A stretch of DNA of 64,000 bases from Sulfoacidibacillus thermotolerans (lineage in GTDB: Bacteria > Bacillota > Bacilli > Alicyclobacillales > SLC66). Below are positions 1-8,100 of this stretch, piece after piece. The position numbers and the translations under genes were made by a program. Where the stretch lies: NCBI RefSeq assembly GCF_003144315.1, contig NZ_MPDK01000008.1, positions 1 to 64,000 on the forward strand, given 5' to 3'. Numbering within the stretch: position 1 is the first letter of the stretch; each line of letters opens with the position of its first letter. Below the pieces are notes generated by a model. The model had not been told where the DNA came from and did not search any database. It was given only the letters and a program-made list of their open reading frames with translations.

Positions 1-68
1 ACGGTAGGTTTGTCGCCAACCCCCGTTCGGGACTTACACCCTAAAGATTCCGCCCATGCCGGGCGTAC
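1..68 (-). mobile_element. Class C group II intron, 5' end (partial)
   Basis: Read on the minus strand, the intron appears to begin at 68 with GTACGCCCGGCATGGGC, followed by a segment containing AGGGTGTAAGTCCCGAAC. Both match, from memory, the first ~60 nt (domain I) of class C group II introns such as the Oceanobacillus iheyensis intron, which starts GUGUGCCCGGCAUGGG and has AGGGUGAGAGUCCCGAAC. The rest, including any reverse transcriptase gene, would lie left of the window. Insertion directly behind a terminator hairpin (74-106) is the known target preference of class C introns. The third base is A where G is usual. Confidence 0.75.
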
Positions 69-106
69 AATAAACTTTGGCGCCCAGATACACTTGGCGC
101 CAAAGT
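69..106 (-). terminator. Intrinsic terminator of the SpoIID-like gene
   Basis: A perfect 11-bp inverted repeat, ACTTTGGCGCC (74-84) and GGCGCCAAAGT (96-106), has an 11-nt loop. On the minus strand it is followed by TTTATT before the intron boundary. It lies 7 nt after the stop codon of the SpoIID-like gene. Confidence 0.8.
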
Positions 107-112
107 AATCTG

Positions 113-739
113 TTAAGGTCCCTGCAACAACGTCCTGCCCGTATAATAAAATCCGAGGATCTGTATGTAATTCATCCCTGCATTAGCCAGATATTCCGAT
201 CCCCACTGTGCCATTTTTTGTGAGTGGTTGTACATCCAGTTCGCGTTATTAGGAATCCCTGCGCGGAAATCCAAAGGGCCAATTCCCCCGTTGGTATACA
301 CATACGCATAAGGCCAAATGTTTCGCACCGCTTGATCTGTTTCAAAACGACCACTCATATACTTATATTCCTGAAAATTGGTCGTATTATCCACATCAAA
401 CGTAAAACCATCAATCGTCACAGGGTGCAAAACATGATACCACCCAAACATTTTGACAGCCATCGCTCCAGCCTTCAACGCTTCTGGCTTCCAATTTGAG
501 AACCATTCATTGGGTAACACGTCCGAGCAATACTCCTGAAAACCAACCGTTTGGACCCACAAAATTTGCCCGCGCGGATCATTATTCGCTCGAATGGCTA
601 CATGAATGACGCTTGGCAGGGGAGTATTGTAAATCGTATGATAGGCATACACTTGCCCATGAGCACTTGGTACAACCACAGCGCCACCCCAAAGTAGTAC
701 GGCGAATAAAGCCATCGCGGCAATCCATGGCCTTTTCAT
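113..739 (-). CDS. Secreted SpoIID/LytB-domain-like protein
   Basis: The 208-residue protein has an N-terminal signal peptide (hydrophobic residues ~6-27, ending SAHG). Residues 62-98 resemble the SpoIID core: a VGFQEYCSDVLPNEW stretch with Glu78 at the place of the catalytic Glu of SpoIID, then a KPEALKAGAMAVKMF helix matching the family's EALKAQAVAARTYA. The C-terminal part (HSQKMAQWGSEYLANAG, then YIQILGFYYTG) resembles the usual GHGVGMSQYGA...YREILAHYY end. SpoIID proteins are lytic transglycosylases acting on denuded glycan during engulfment. This one is shorter and more divergent, so a role in peptidoglycan remodelling is inference. It lies 71 nt downstream of another secreted protein and probably shares its transcript. 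Confidence 0.7.
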   Translation of the reverse strand: MKRPWIAAMALFAVLLWGGAVVVPSAHGQVYAYHTIYNTPLPSVIHVAIRANNDPRGQILWVQTVGFQEYCSDVLPNEWFSNWKPEALKAGAMAVKMFGWYHVLHPVTIDGFTFDVDNTTNFQEYKYMSGRFETDQAVRNIWPYAYVYTNGGIGPLDFRAGIPNNANWMYNHSQKMAQWGSEYLANAGMNYIQILGFYYTGRTLLQGP

Positions 740-810
740 CTATCCGAGCCCTCCTTGAATAAGGCATAGCAAAAAGCGCAAGTCCCTGAACATACGGATC
801 ACAGATGACC

Positions 811-1371
811 TCACCGTGTCCGTGGACTCCATGGCGCATAATTTAACTCCCCAGGAATCGGTGGCTGTTTCTTCAATTTTTGCATCTCTGCGTAATGATT
901 GATTAACCCTATGATCGTCAAGCGGTGAATTGCACCTAACTCTGCGTGCGGTTCATTGCGTTGATTCGGCACAATCGGATTTAGCGTAACCGGTTGAATT
1001 TGCCCTTGCTCAACGGGTACATCAAAGACGATTGTCTCGTTATAGCCGTCAGCAAATAACAAGGCCGTCACAGTGCCCATTTTTCGAACTGGAGCAAATC
1101 TGCGATCTGTTGGTGTCGCAATCCGCGCGTCCCAAACCCCTTCACGATTAGTCAAACCTGTTTCAATAATTTTGCCGCGGTTGTCGACGACCGTAACGCG
1201 AGCCCCTTCAATTTTTTTCATTTGTACATTTGCTACTCGAAACTCAACTGTCACGGCCCCTCCCGAAGAAATCTTTAACTCTTTTGCTTGAACCCTGGCA
1301 TCCTTTGCAGAGGCAAGATTCATGCCCATCATCACGATGAGAACAGCGAATACAGATCCCCATTTTTTCAT
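811..1371 (-). CDS. Secreted protein with carboxypeptidase-regulatory-like (Ig-type) domain
   Basis: The protein has 186 residues from the start chosen here; an upstream in-frame start would add 18 residues but lacks a good ribosome binding site, whereas AGAAGGGA precedes this ATG. A signal peptide (MKKWGSVFAVLIVMMGMNLASA) is followed by a beta-rich region (~25-130) with the look of a carboxypeptidase-regulatory/Ig-like fold: GARVTVVDNRGKIIETGLTN and a later FADGYNE. The C-terminal 50 residues are basic and proline-rich. No catalytic motif is seen. Its position just upstream of the SpoIID-like gene suggests a joint exported or cell-wall role; function is unknown. Confidence 0.65.
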   Translation of the reverse strand: MKKWGSVFAVLIVMMGMNLASAKDARVQAKELKISSGGAVTVEFRVANVQMKKIEGARVTVVDNRGKIIETGLTNREGVWDARIATPTDRRFAPVRKMGTVTALLFADGYNETIVFDVPVEQGQIQPVTLNPIVPNQRNEPHAELGAIHRLTIIGLINHYAEMQKLKKQPPIPGELNYAPWSPRTR

Positions 1372-1484
1372 ATGGCCATCCCTTCTTTCCTTTGATATCG
1401 CTTCCAACCACACACTCCCTATCATTCCAATGTACTTTCATCCCTATTCCACGCGTGTTTCTCCAACATTCGACACGCGCTACA

Positions 1485-1526
1485 CGTGAAACAAAAATAG
1501 CGTTCAAGCGCAAAATCGCTGAACGC
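1485..1526 (-). terminator. Terminator downstream of csoR
   Basis: Hairpin GCGTTCAAGCG (1500-1510) with CGCTGAACGC (1517-1526), loop caaaat with one bulged base. Read on the minus strand it is followed by TATTTTTGTTT. It sits 70 nt past the csoR stop. Confidence 0.7.
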
Positions 1527-1595
1527 GTTGTCATTCATATAGAGGTGACATACCCTATAACTAATTTTCAAAATTACAGTAACTGGTTCGTACTG

Positions 1596-1868
1596 TTATT
1601 TCAAGTGTACCTTTAACACTTGCATCAGTTCTTCAATTTTTTCGTCCCCTTGATTTGTGCGGATGGCGTCCGCCACACAACCACGCGTATGACTTTCGAT
1701 CAACGCTAACTCCACCTTCCCAAGCGCCGCTTTGATCGAAGAAATTTGTGCGAGGATATCTACACAATAGCGATCATCCTCCAGCATTTTTTGAATTCCG
1801 CGCACTTGCCCCTCAATGCGCCGCAAACGAACCAACAGGTCGTCACGGTTTTGCTGATACAAATGCAT
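1596..1868 (-). CDS. csoR: CsoR-family copper-sensing repressor
   Basis: This 90-residue protein of the CsoR/RcnR family (DUF156) is an all-helical DNA-binding metal sensor. The RRIEGQVRGIQKML helix is characteristic. The Cys35-His60-Cys64 triad matches the Cu(I) ligands of CsoR (C36, H61, C65 in the M. tuberculosis protein), so copper is the likely signal rather than nickel, formaldehyde or persulfide. Copper binding would release the operator. No copper gene is adjacent; a copper P-type ATPase lies about 38 kb away at 40346-42811, so the regulator may be autoregulated and act elsewhere. It has its own promoter with a palindrome in the spacer and a terminator. Confidence 0.9.
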   Translation of the reverse strand: MHLYQQNRDDLLVRLRRIEGQVRGIQKMLEDDRYCVDILAQISSIKAALGKVELALIESHTRGCVADAIRTNQGDEKIEELMQVLKVHLK

Positions 1869-1890
1869 CTACCCACCCCCATCCTAATTT

Positions 1891-1919
1891 ATAGTATACC
1901 CATGTACCGTATATGTCAA
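1891..1919 (-). promoter_or_regulatory. csoR promoter with overlapping operator-like palindrome
   Basis: On the minus strand, -35 TTGACA (1914-1919), a 17-nt spacer and -10 TACTAT (1891-1896). The spacer overlaps TATACCCATGTACCGTATA (1895-1913), with TATAC/GTATA arms and inner CC/GG pairs, similar to the G-tract pseudopalindromes bound by CsoR. Binding here would block RNA polymerase, consistent with autoregulation. Confidence 0.65.
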
Positions 1920-1966
1920 AACGGCGCAGATTATCTATCTACGTCGTAGTACTTGTGAAGGATCGA

Positions 1967-4144
1967 TTATAACCCATAGTTTTTCCGCACAAAATCGCGA
2001 AATTCATTCAGTGGCATGGGTTTACTCAACAAATAACCTTGAATTTCATCACATCCGTGTTGCCGTAAAAAGTCGAGTTGCGCTTCAGTCTCTACTCCCT
2101 CCGCAATCACATGCATTTGCAATTGATGGCCAAGGGCAATCATCACTGTAACGATCGCTGCAGTACTCTCATCATGTACCTCACGAATAAATGATTGATC
2201 GATCTTTAAGGCATTAACAGGAAACCGCTTCAAATATCCTAGAGAAGAATACCCCATTCCAAAATCATCAATTGCGATCCGAACACCAATCTGCTTTAGG
2301 AGCAGCAATTTGTTCAACGTTTCTTCTGTATTATCCATCAGTGTCGTCTCAGTAATCTCAACTTCAACAAAACTAGGATCCACGCCAGTTTCTTCAAATA
2401 TTTGTCTGAGTTTATAGATGAACTGTGGATGTTGAAATTGTTTTGGCGAAACATTGACTGCGATCGGCAAAAGAGGGAGCCCTAATTCAGTCGAACGGGT
2501 AAGATGCTCACACACTTTTTTTACTACCCACTCCCCAATAGCGACGATCTGACCGGTCTGTTCCGCAATCGGAATAAATTCACCTGGTGAAATTAACCCT
2601 CTCACTGGATGAAACCACCGCAAAAGTGCCTCGGCACTCGTGATATGCCCCGTTGCAATGTGCATTTTCGGTTGATAAAACACCCTAAATTGTTGTTCTT
2701 TTAATGCATAGTCAAGTTCTTCCTCAATCCACATTCTTTCTTGAATATTTGACTCCATAACTTGTGCATAAAAACGCACAGTGTTGCGACCGCTGTCTTT
2801 TGCAACATACATAGCCGTTTCCGCATTTTTTGTTAGGACATAAACGTCCTTCCCATGCTGTGGGTACATAGCTACCCCCATACTGACTGTAAGATGGATA
2901 ACTTGTCCTTGCGCTAAGACAAACGGTTGTGCGAGAAGTTCATGAATCCTCTGCGCAAATTCTAAGACATCCTGTTCTAATAACGTGTCTTTCAGGATTA
3001 CAACAAATTCATCGCCACCGATACGAGCAGCAAAGCGCTCTTCGCCAATTGATTGCTTGAGTCGTTCTGCAATCGTTTTAAGCAACAGATCCCCTGCTTC
3101 ATGTCCAAGTCCTTCATTAACTGTTCGAAATCGATCGACATCAAAAAACAATATAGCAAATTGAGTGTTCTGCTTTTCAATTGCTTCTGTCAGTTCGCGC
3201 GTCGCCGTTTCCCAATATAACACGCGATTCGCAAGCCCAGTAATCGAATCAAAACATGCGAGTTCTTGAATCTTCTGCTGTCTATACTCACGTTCTACAG
3301 CAAGACCTGCCAAATGGACGAGCATCTCTAAAAGCCGTAAATCACTAGGAGCAGGTTCCCGATTTTGACCAAACACAAGCACGAAAATCCCCAGTATTTT
3401 ATGGTCTCTTGTAGCAAGCGGGTACGTGCAATAAAAAGCTGGATCTTGGATCGAAGAGGGTACAGATGATGTAAAGACCGACCGCCACAGTGATTCCCCT
3501 GCCTGATAACCCCCTTCTCGCTCATAAACAGCTGCATGTTCTGCGATGGCTGTGTAAAAGTCCTTGGGCAGGTTGTTTCCTACATACTCTTGCAACCCTT
3601 GTTTTACAGCGTCATAGAGCAAAATTGAACTTTTTGCACCAGGAAATAACTGATCCACATATTCAGACAACTTCTCCATAATCGCGCGGAGATTTTCACC
3701 TTTTGCAATTCTTTCTAGTAGTTGATTTTGGAAAAATAAAATCGTATCTGCCCGTACGAATGTGTCTAATGGGCGACAAGACACCAGCAGACCGCTCACT
3801 AACCCGTCTTTTGTAACCCGCAAACTCGTGCAATCCACAATTACAGGAACGCCATGTTTCGTCCAAAATCGTTCATAGTGAACACGTTGCACACCTTCGT
3901 CATCTCGCAAGCGACAAAGAGCACATTCTGCTTCTGCAAGTACCTCACCCGCTGCTGTGCGATCGTGAAATAAGCGATGTGCGTGCTGACCTACCAATTC
4001 CTTTTTGGAATATCCGAGAATGCGAGTAAATTCATCATTGCAAAACTCGATGCAACCTTGTGCATCGACTCCATAAACCCCCAGGTCAATCGCCTGCAGA
4101 ATAAATTCAGTATTGTATGTGAATGGTGTAGTCCGTCTCCCCAT
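1967..4144 (-). CDS. PAS-GAF-GGDEF-EAL cyclic-di-GMP turnover protein
   Basis: A 725-residue soluble signalling protein. An N-terminal PAS domain (~10-120; AIDLGVYGVDAQGCIEF, then ILGYSKKELVG) is followed by a GAF-like region (~135-285), a GGDEF domain (~300-455) with intact GGDEF at 376-380, and an EAL domain (~475-720) with intact EALLRW at 505-510 and the DDFGMGYSSLGYLKRFP segment of active phosphodiesterases. The RxxD inhibitory site expected five residues before GGDEF is absent. The protein could both make and degrade cyclic-di-GMP; intact EAL motifs make phosphodiesterase activity likely. No transmembrane segment is visible. It is transcribed alone, and Spo0A-box-like sites lie 120-196 bp upstream of the start. 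Confidence 0.9.
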   Translation of the reverse strand: MGRRTTPFTYNTEFILQAIDLGVYGVDAQGCIEFCNDEFTRILGYSKKELVGQHAHRLFHDRTAAGEVLAEAECALCRLRDDEGVQRVHYERFWTKHGVPVIVDCTSLRVTKDGLVSGLLVSCRPLDTFVRADTILFFQNQLLERIAKGENLRAIMEKLSEYVDQLFPGAKSSILLYDAVKQGLQEYVGNNLPKDFYTAIAEHAAVYEREGGYQAGESLWRSVFTSSVPSSIQDPAFYCTYPLATRDHKILGIFVLVFGQNREPAPSDLRLLEMLVHLAGLAVEREYRQQKIQELACFDSITGLANRVLYWETATRELTEAIEKQNTQFAILFFDVDRFRTVNEGLGHEAGDLLLKTIAERLKQSIGEERFAARIGGDEFVVILKDTLLEQDVLEFAQRIHELLAQPFVLAQGQVIHLTVSMGVAMYPQHGKDVYVLTKNAETAMYVAKDSGRNTVRFYAQVMESNIQERMWIEEELDYALKEQQFRVFYQPKMHIATGHITSAEALLRWFHPVRGLISPGEFIPIAEQTGQIVAIGEWVVKKVCEHLTRSTELGLPLLPIAVNVSPKQFQHPQFIYKLRQIFEETGVDPSFVEVEITETTLMDNTEETLNKLLLLKQIGVRIAIDDFGMGYSSLGYLKRFPVNALKIDQSFIREVHDESTAAIVTVMIALGHQLQMHVIAEGVETEAQLDFLRQHGCDEIQGYLLSKPMPLNEFRDFVRKNYGL

Positions 4145-4262
4145 TTAAGATCCTCCTGGTGCCAATTCTCGCACTTTACTGCACCGCAAAGTGCATTCAC
4201 ATACAGCATCAAGCTGCCATGGCGATCTATTACAGTGGTATAAAAAATTTGCTCAAAGAAAA

Positions 4263-4340
4263 CTCGACAGCATTCTTGCTAATTCGACAATTTTTACCCA
4301 TTTGTTTTCGACATAAGAAAGAAAAAACCCTGCTGTCGAG
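4263..4340. promoter_or_regulatory. Cluster of Spo0A-box-like sites
   Basis: Two exact TTCGACA heptamers (4283-4289, 4307-4313; the reverse complement of the 0A box TGTCGAA) are flanked by two one-mismatch copies, CTCGACA (4263-4269) and TGTCGAG (4334-4340). The outer copies also form a 10-bp inverted repeat, CTCGACAGCA/TGCTGTCGAG. The cluster lies in the intergenic region (4145-4487) between the divergent cyclic-di-GMP gene and the marR operon. Binding by Spo0A is inference. Confidence 0.5.
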
Positions 4341-4428
4341 ATGAAAAATTTAACTCACTATGCAGAGATCACGGCCCCCTGTTAATCTTTATCTATTAAG
4401 TATCCCATTTTTTCTTTGCGAGTGGCAT

Positions 4429-4462
4429 TTGCAGTTAGAATCTGCTTAATTATATAATTAAG
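4429..4462 (+). promoter_or_regulatory. marR-MFS promoter with 18-bp palindromic operator
   Basis: -35 TTGCAG (4429-4434), 18-nt spacer, -10 TATAAT (4453-4458). The -10 lies inside the perfect palindrome CTTAATTATATAATTAAG (4445-4462), which fits the AT-rich TTA/TAA sites of MarR-family repressors. A repressor here would occlude RNA polymerase and give autoregulation. Confidence 0.6.
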
Positions 4463-4487
4463 TTACTTAAATAAATTGGGGGAGACT

Positions 4488-4925
4488 ATGGACTCTGTTC
4501 ATGCAATTGCACGCGCACTCTTCATCATTCACCATCGACTAGCTGGACGTTATGGTCCCCTTACACGACCGCAATTGAGAATCTTATCGCTTTTAGCGCA
4601 GAGTAGCAAAACGGTTTCCGAACTCGCAGATCAGCTGCAGATCTCATCCCCCGGGGTGACACAAGCACTGGATAAATTACAATTGCAAAATTACATCCGA
4701 CGTGAACCTGTTCTTGAAGATCAACGAGCAGTGCGTATCTTTTGTACTCCTGCAGGCGCCGAGGCTTTACACGAAGCTCTGCGCCATTATGAGCAGCGCG
4801 TCGCGACACTTTTAACAAACTTGTCTAACACGCATCTGGAAACTCTATCGGGAATTTTGCAACTTGTTGTATCTGATGACAATGACACGTTAGAAAGATA
4901 CGAAACAAAGGAGAGAGAACAATGA
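4488..4925 (+). CDS. MarR-family transcriptional regulator
   Basis: The protein is 145 residues from the ATG at 4488, which follows a GGGGGAG site; an in-frame TTG 12 nt earlier overlaps that site. It is a winged-helix dimeric regulator: the recognition region SELADQLQISSPGVTQALDKL (about residues 43-63) is followed by the wing (RREPVLEDQRAVRIFCT), where DQRAVRI matches the conserved DxR wing tip. Such proteins usually repress a neighbouring efflux gene and respond to small aromatic or lipophilic ligands. It overlaps the following MFS gene by 4 nt (ATGA), so the two are translationally coupled. Confidence 0.88.
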   Translation: MDSVHAIARALFIIHHRLAGRYGPLTRPQLRILSLLAQSSKTVSELADQLQISSPGVTQALDKLQLQNYIRREPVLEDQRAVRIFCTPAGAEALHEALRHYEQRVATLLTNLSNTHLETLSGILQLVVSDDNDTLERYETKEREQ

Positions 4926-6232
4926 ACCCAACCTCCATACCGTACACTTGGAGTGGTTTTAAATCTCTCCACAACAGCACGCGTCGACTCATATCTGCGC
5001 GCTTTTTACGCAGTATTGCGCAGGGGGCACTGGCCGTAGACTTCACCTTGTATCTGCGCGCTCGCGCTTGGACTGCGCCAGAGATTGGCCTCTTACTCAT
5101 GGCAGCAGGACTCTCTGGGGCAGTCCTAAGCCTTTTTATCGGAATTGCCAGCGACCAAATTGGCAGACGTCTCTTTCTTTTAATTTACGAAGCCGGTCTC
5201 ACACTGGGTACAGCACTCCTTTTAATCAATCACAGCGTTTGGTTATTGGTATTAATCGCCGTGTTATTTGGATTCGGCCGGGGAGCAAATGGTGCATCAG
5301 GTCCTTTCGCCCCTGCCGAACAAGCATGGCTTGCCCAGCATATTCCTAGTACAATTAGGGGATCTGTATTTAGTTTAAATGCAGCTCTTCAATTTTGGGG
5401 TATGGGGATTGGCGCTCTGCTTAGTGCCTATCTCGTACATCTTTTGCCTGGCGAAACAGGGCCTCACGCTTTTTACCCCGTGTTTTTCCTCAATCTCGTC
5501 ATCGCACTCATTAATTACTTGCAAATTTTCACACTCAAAGAAACACCAATAAATCATGGTTCGAATCCACGGACTATACTCAAAACAGACGCAACGACAA
5601 CAAAATCGACCGAACTCACGACAATTGTGGAAAATGAAGACTTACTGCGTAAAAAAGAAAACAGGGCATTATTTTTGCTCATCATCGTCAATAGTGTAAA
5701 TTCCCTCGGAGTGGGCCTCATTGCACCGCTCTTGCCTTATTGGTTTTCAGTGCGCTATGGGGTTGGTCCAGAAGCGATTGGCCCCGTTTATGGTCTCACC
5801 TTCTTCTTAACTGGTGCCTCCTCTTTACTTGTAGGAAAATTATCTCAAAAAGTGGGACTCACAAAATCAATTATACTCCCGCGCTTACTAGGTGTTGCCA
5901 CACTCATTGCATTGCCTTTTATGCCCACCTTCACTCTCGCTGCAATTTTGTATATTATTCGTTCAATTGTCAACCGGGGTTCGATGGGAGCTCGACAAGC
6001 TTTTAGTGTCGGCCTTGTTCGCGATCAAAGGCGTGGATTGGCGAGTAGTTTAAATTCAGTTTCATGGAATATCCCCTCTGCCATCGGCCCAGCTATCGGC
6101 GGTTGGCTACTTGGAATGGGAACCCTCTTCTGGCCGTTTCTCCTCGCTTCACTCCTACAGTTTGCTTACATCATCATGTTCAGTACGATGATGGGAAAAT
6201 ATGAGCCGCAAACACACACCTCACTCCCCTAA
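4922..6232 (+). CDS. MFS efflux transporter
   Basis: A 436-residue major facilitator with about 12 transmembrane segments and a central cytoplasmic loop (~205-240). The loop 2-3 motif GIASDQIGRRLFLLIYEAG matches MFS motif A (GxxxDxxGRR). The start follows GGAGAG. Pairing with a MarR regulator in a coupled two-gene operon under a palindromic promoter suggests a drug or toxic-metabolite exporter; substrate cannot be read from sequence. A hairpin terminator follows about 45 nt after the stop. Confidence 0.85.
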   Translation: MNPTSIPYTWSGFKSLHNSTRRLISARFLRSIAQGALAVDFTLYLRARAWTAPEIGLLLMAAGLSGAVLSLFIGIASDQIGRRLFLLIYEAGLTLGTALLLINHSVWLLVLIAVLFGFGRGANGASGPFAPAEQAWLAQHIPSTIRGSVFSLNAALQFWGMGIGALLSAYLVHLLPGETGPHAFYPVFFLNLVIALINYLQIFTLKETPINHGSNPRTILKTDATTTKSTELTTIVENEDLLRKKENRALFLLIIVNSVNSLGVGLIAPLLPYWFSVRYGVGPEAIGPVYGLTFFLTGASSLLVGKLSQKVGLTKSIILPRLLGVATLIALPFMPTFTLAAILYIIRSIVNRGSMGARQAFSVGLVRDQRRGLASSLNSVSWNIPSAIGPAIGGWLLGMGTLFWPFLLASLLQFAYIIMFSTMMGKYEPQTHTSLP

Positions 6233-6276
6233 TCCAATGAAGTCCTTATCTATTCTTTAAATTTACATATTTCTAC

Positions 6277-6322
6277 ACTCGGACGCTGCATCTGTATAGA
6301 TGAGGGTTCGAGTTTTTATTTC
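6277..6322 (+). terminator. Terminator of the marR-MFS operon
   Basis: ACTCGGAC pairs with GTTCGAGT (one G-U), with an inner CATCT/AGATG stem and a GTAT loop, followed by TTTTTATTT. Confidence 0.7.
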
Positions 6323-6447
6323 AGAGAGAAAGATGCGGTTCTATATTGCAGATCTATGTTCCATAATCCATAATAATTTGCTATGATGAGCATAGAAAAT
6401 TCGATCTACTCTATCATCCGTGCACACGCATAGGAGGTTATGTCCAC

Positions 6448-8049
6448 ATGTCAAAATATCAATGCCCCACAGGAGTTACGATAACTGGTACGTACACCCC
6501 TGAATATGCAGAAATTCTTACTTCTGACGCACTGCATTTTGTCGCTTCCCTCGTTCGAAAGTTTAATCCGACTCGCAAAAATCTCTTACAAAGGCGGATC
6601 GAACGTCAAAAGGAAATCGATAGCGGCATTCTCCCCGATTTTCTGCCTGAAACCGAAGAAGTTCGCAACAGTGATTGGACGATCTCCCCGTTGCCAGCTG
6701 ATCTTTTGGATCGTCGCGTGGAAATTACTGGACCTTCAGGTGACCGTAAGATGGTAATTAACGCCCTTAACTCAGGGGCTAAACTGTTTATGGCTGACTT
6801 TGAAGATGCAAATTCGCCAACGTGGGAAAATTCCATTGGCGGACAGATTAACTTGCGCGACGCCATTGATCGCACGATTTCATTTACGAGCAACGAAGGA
6901 AAACGGTATCAGTTAAAGGATCAAGTTGCTGTTTTGATTGTGCGTCCACGTGGATGGCATTTACTTGAAAAACATATCCAAATCGACGGCGAAGCAGCTC
7001 CTGGAGCCCTTGTTGATTTTGGCCTCTATTTCTATCACAATGCAAAAAAACTTTTGGAAAAAGGGTCTGGACCGTATTTCTATTTACCAAAGTTAGAAAG
7101 TCACTTAGAAGCGCGACTGTGGAATGATGTCTTTGTGTATGCTCAAGAAATGCTGCAGATTCCACGTGGCAGTATTAAAGCCACTGTACTGATCGAGACG
7201 ATCCTTGCCACATTTGAGATGGATGAAATCCTCTATGAACTGCGCGAACATTCTGCAGGGTTAAACTGTGGGCGCTGGGATTATATCTTTAGCTATATTA
7301 AAAAATTGCGCAACCAACCGGATGTCATCTTGCCTGATCGCGCATTAATCACAATGACTGTCCCATTCATGCGTGCCTATACGCAGTTTACTGTGCGTAC
7401 CTGCCATCGCCGCAATGCCCCAGCCATCGGCGGAATGGCCGCCCAAATCCCCATTAAAAACAATCCAGCTGCTAATGAGGAAGCGCTAAATAAAGTGCGC
7501 CTAGATAAAGAGCGAGAAGCAAGAGATGGGCATGACGGAACTTGGGTTGCTCATCCCGCTTTAGTACCAGTCGCTCTCGCCGTCTTTGATGAACTGATGC
7601 CAACGCCAAATCAGATTGATCGCAAACGCGAAGATGTAACCGTTACCGCCGCAGAACTCCTTGAAGTACCAGAAGGACCGATTACAGAAGCGGGCCTGCG
7701 CACAAACATCAGCGTGGGCATCCAATACATCGAAGCGTGGTTGCGCGGTTTTGGTGCAGTACCAATCTTTAACCTTATGGAAGATGCAGCAACAGCAGAA
7801 ATTTCTCGAGCTCAGGTCTGGCAATGGCTCCATCATCCGAAAGGAATTTTACAAGACGGTCGAAAAGTCACTGTCGAGTTATTTGACGCTTTAATGAATG
7901 AGGAACTCAATAAAATCAGGGAAACAATCGGAGAAACAGCATTTGCACAGGGAAAGTTTGAACAAGCAAAAGAGCTTTTCCGTTCTCTGAGCATAGCCAA
8001 TGATTTTATCGACTTCCTCACCGTCCCTGGGTATGAACAACTCGCATAA
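6448..8049 (+). CDS. aceB: Malate synthase A
   Basis: A 533-residue enzyme condensing glyoxylate with acetyl-CoA to malate, second step of the glyoxylate bypass and sink for glyoxylate made from glycolate. The family signature [16 protein letters not shown] is at residues 267-282, and [13 protein letters not shown] and DGTWVAHP are also characteristic. The length matches the A isoform (~530), not isoform G (~720). The start follows AGGAGG. Isocitrate lyase is not in the window. The gene converges on the glycolate oxidase operon with a shared terminator, suggesting joint use in C2 metabolism. The 215 nt upstream hold the preceding terminator and a possible weak promoter (TATGAT at ~6390). Confidence 0.96.
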   Translation: MSKYQCPTGVTITGTYTPEYAEILTSDALHFVASLVRKFNPTRKNLLQRRIERQKEIDSGILPDFLPETEEVRNSDWTISPLPADLLDRRVEITGPSGDRKMVINALNSGAKLFMADFEDANSPTWENSIGGQINLRDAIDRTISFTSNEGKRYQLKDQVAVLIVRPRGWHLLEKHIQIDGEAAPGALVDFGLYFYHNAKKLLEKGSGPYFYLPKLESHLEARLWNDVFVYAQEMLQIPRGSIKATVLIETILATFEMDEILYELREHSAGLNCGRWDYIFSYIKKLRNQPDVILPDRALITMTVPFMRAYTQFTVRTCHRRNAPAIGGMAAQIPIKNNPAANEEALNKVRLDKEREARDGHDGTWVAHPALVPVALAVFDELMPTPNQIDRKREDVTVTAAELLEVPEGPITEAGLRTNISVGIQYIEAWLRGFGAVPIFNLMEDAATAEISRAQVWQWLHHPKGILQDGRKVTVELFDALMNEELNKIRETIGETAFAQGKFEQAKELFRSLSIANDFIDFLTVPGYEQLA

Positions 8050-8055
8050 CCTCTA

Positions 8056-8098
8056 GATAAAAAGCGCCAGTAACATGTCGAAACTGGCGCTTTTTATC
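8056..8098. terminator. Bidirectional terminator between aceB and glcD
   Basis: Perfect 16-bp inverted repeat GATAAAAAGCGCCAGT (8056-8071) and ACTGGCGCTTTTTATC (8083-8098), loop of 11 nt, with A-runs and T-runs placed to terminate both convergent transcripts. Confidence 0.9.
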
Positions 8099-8100
8099 TG

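Noticed and set aside
1469-1475. Single Spo0A-type heptamer TTCGACA upstream of the secreted-protein pair
   Set aside because: One exact 7-mer is expected about every 8 kb on both strands; not reported as a site on its own.
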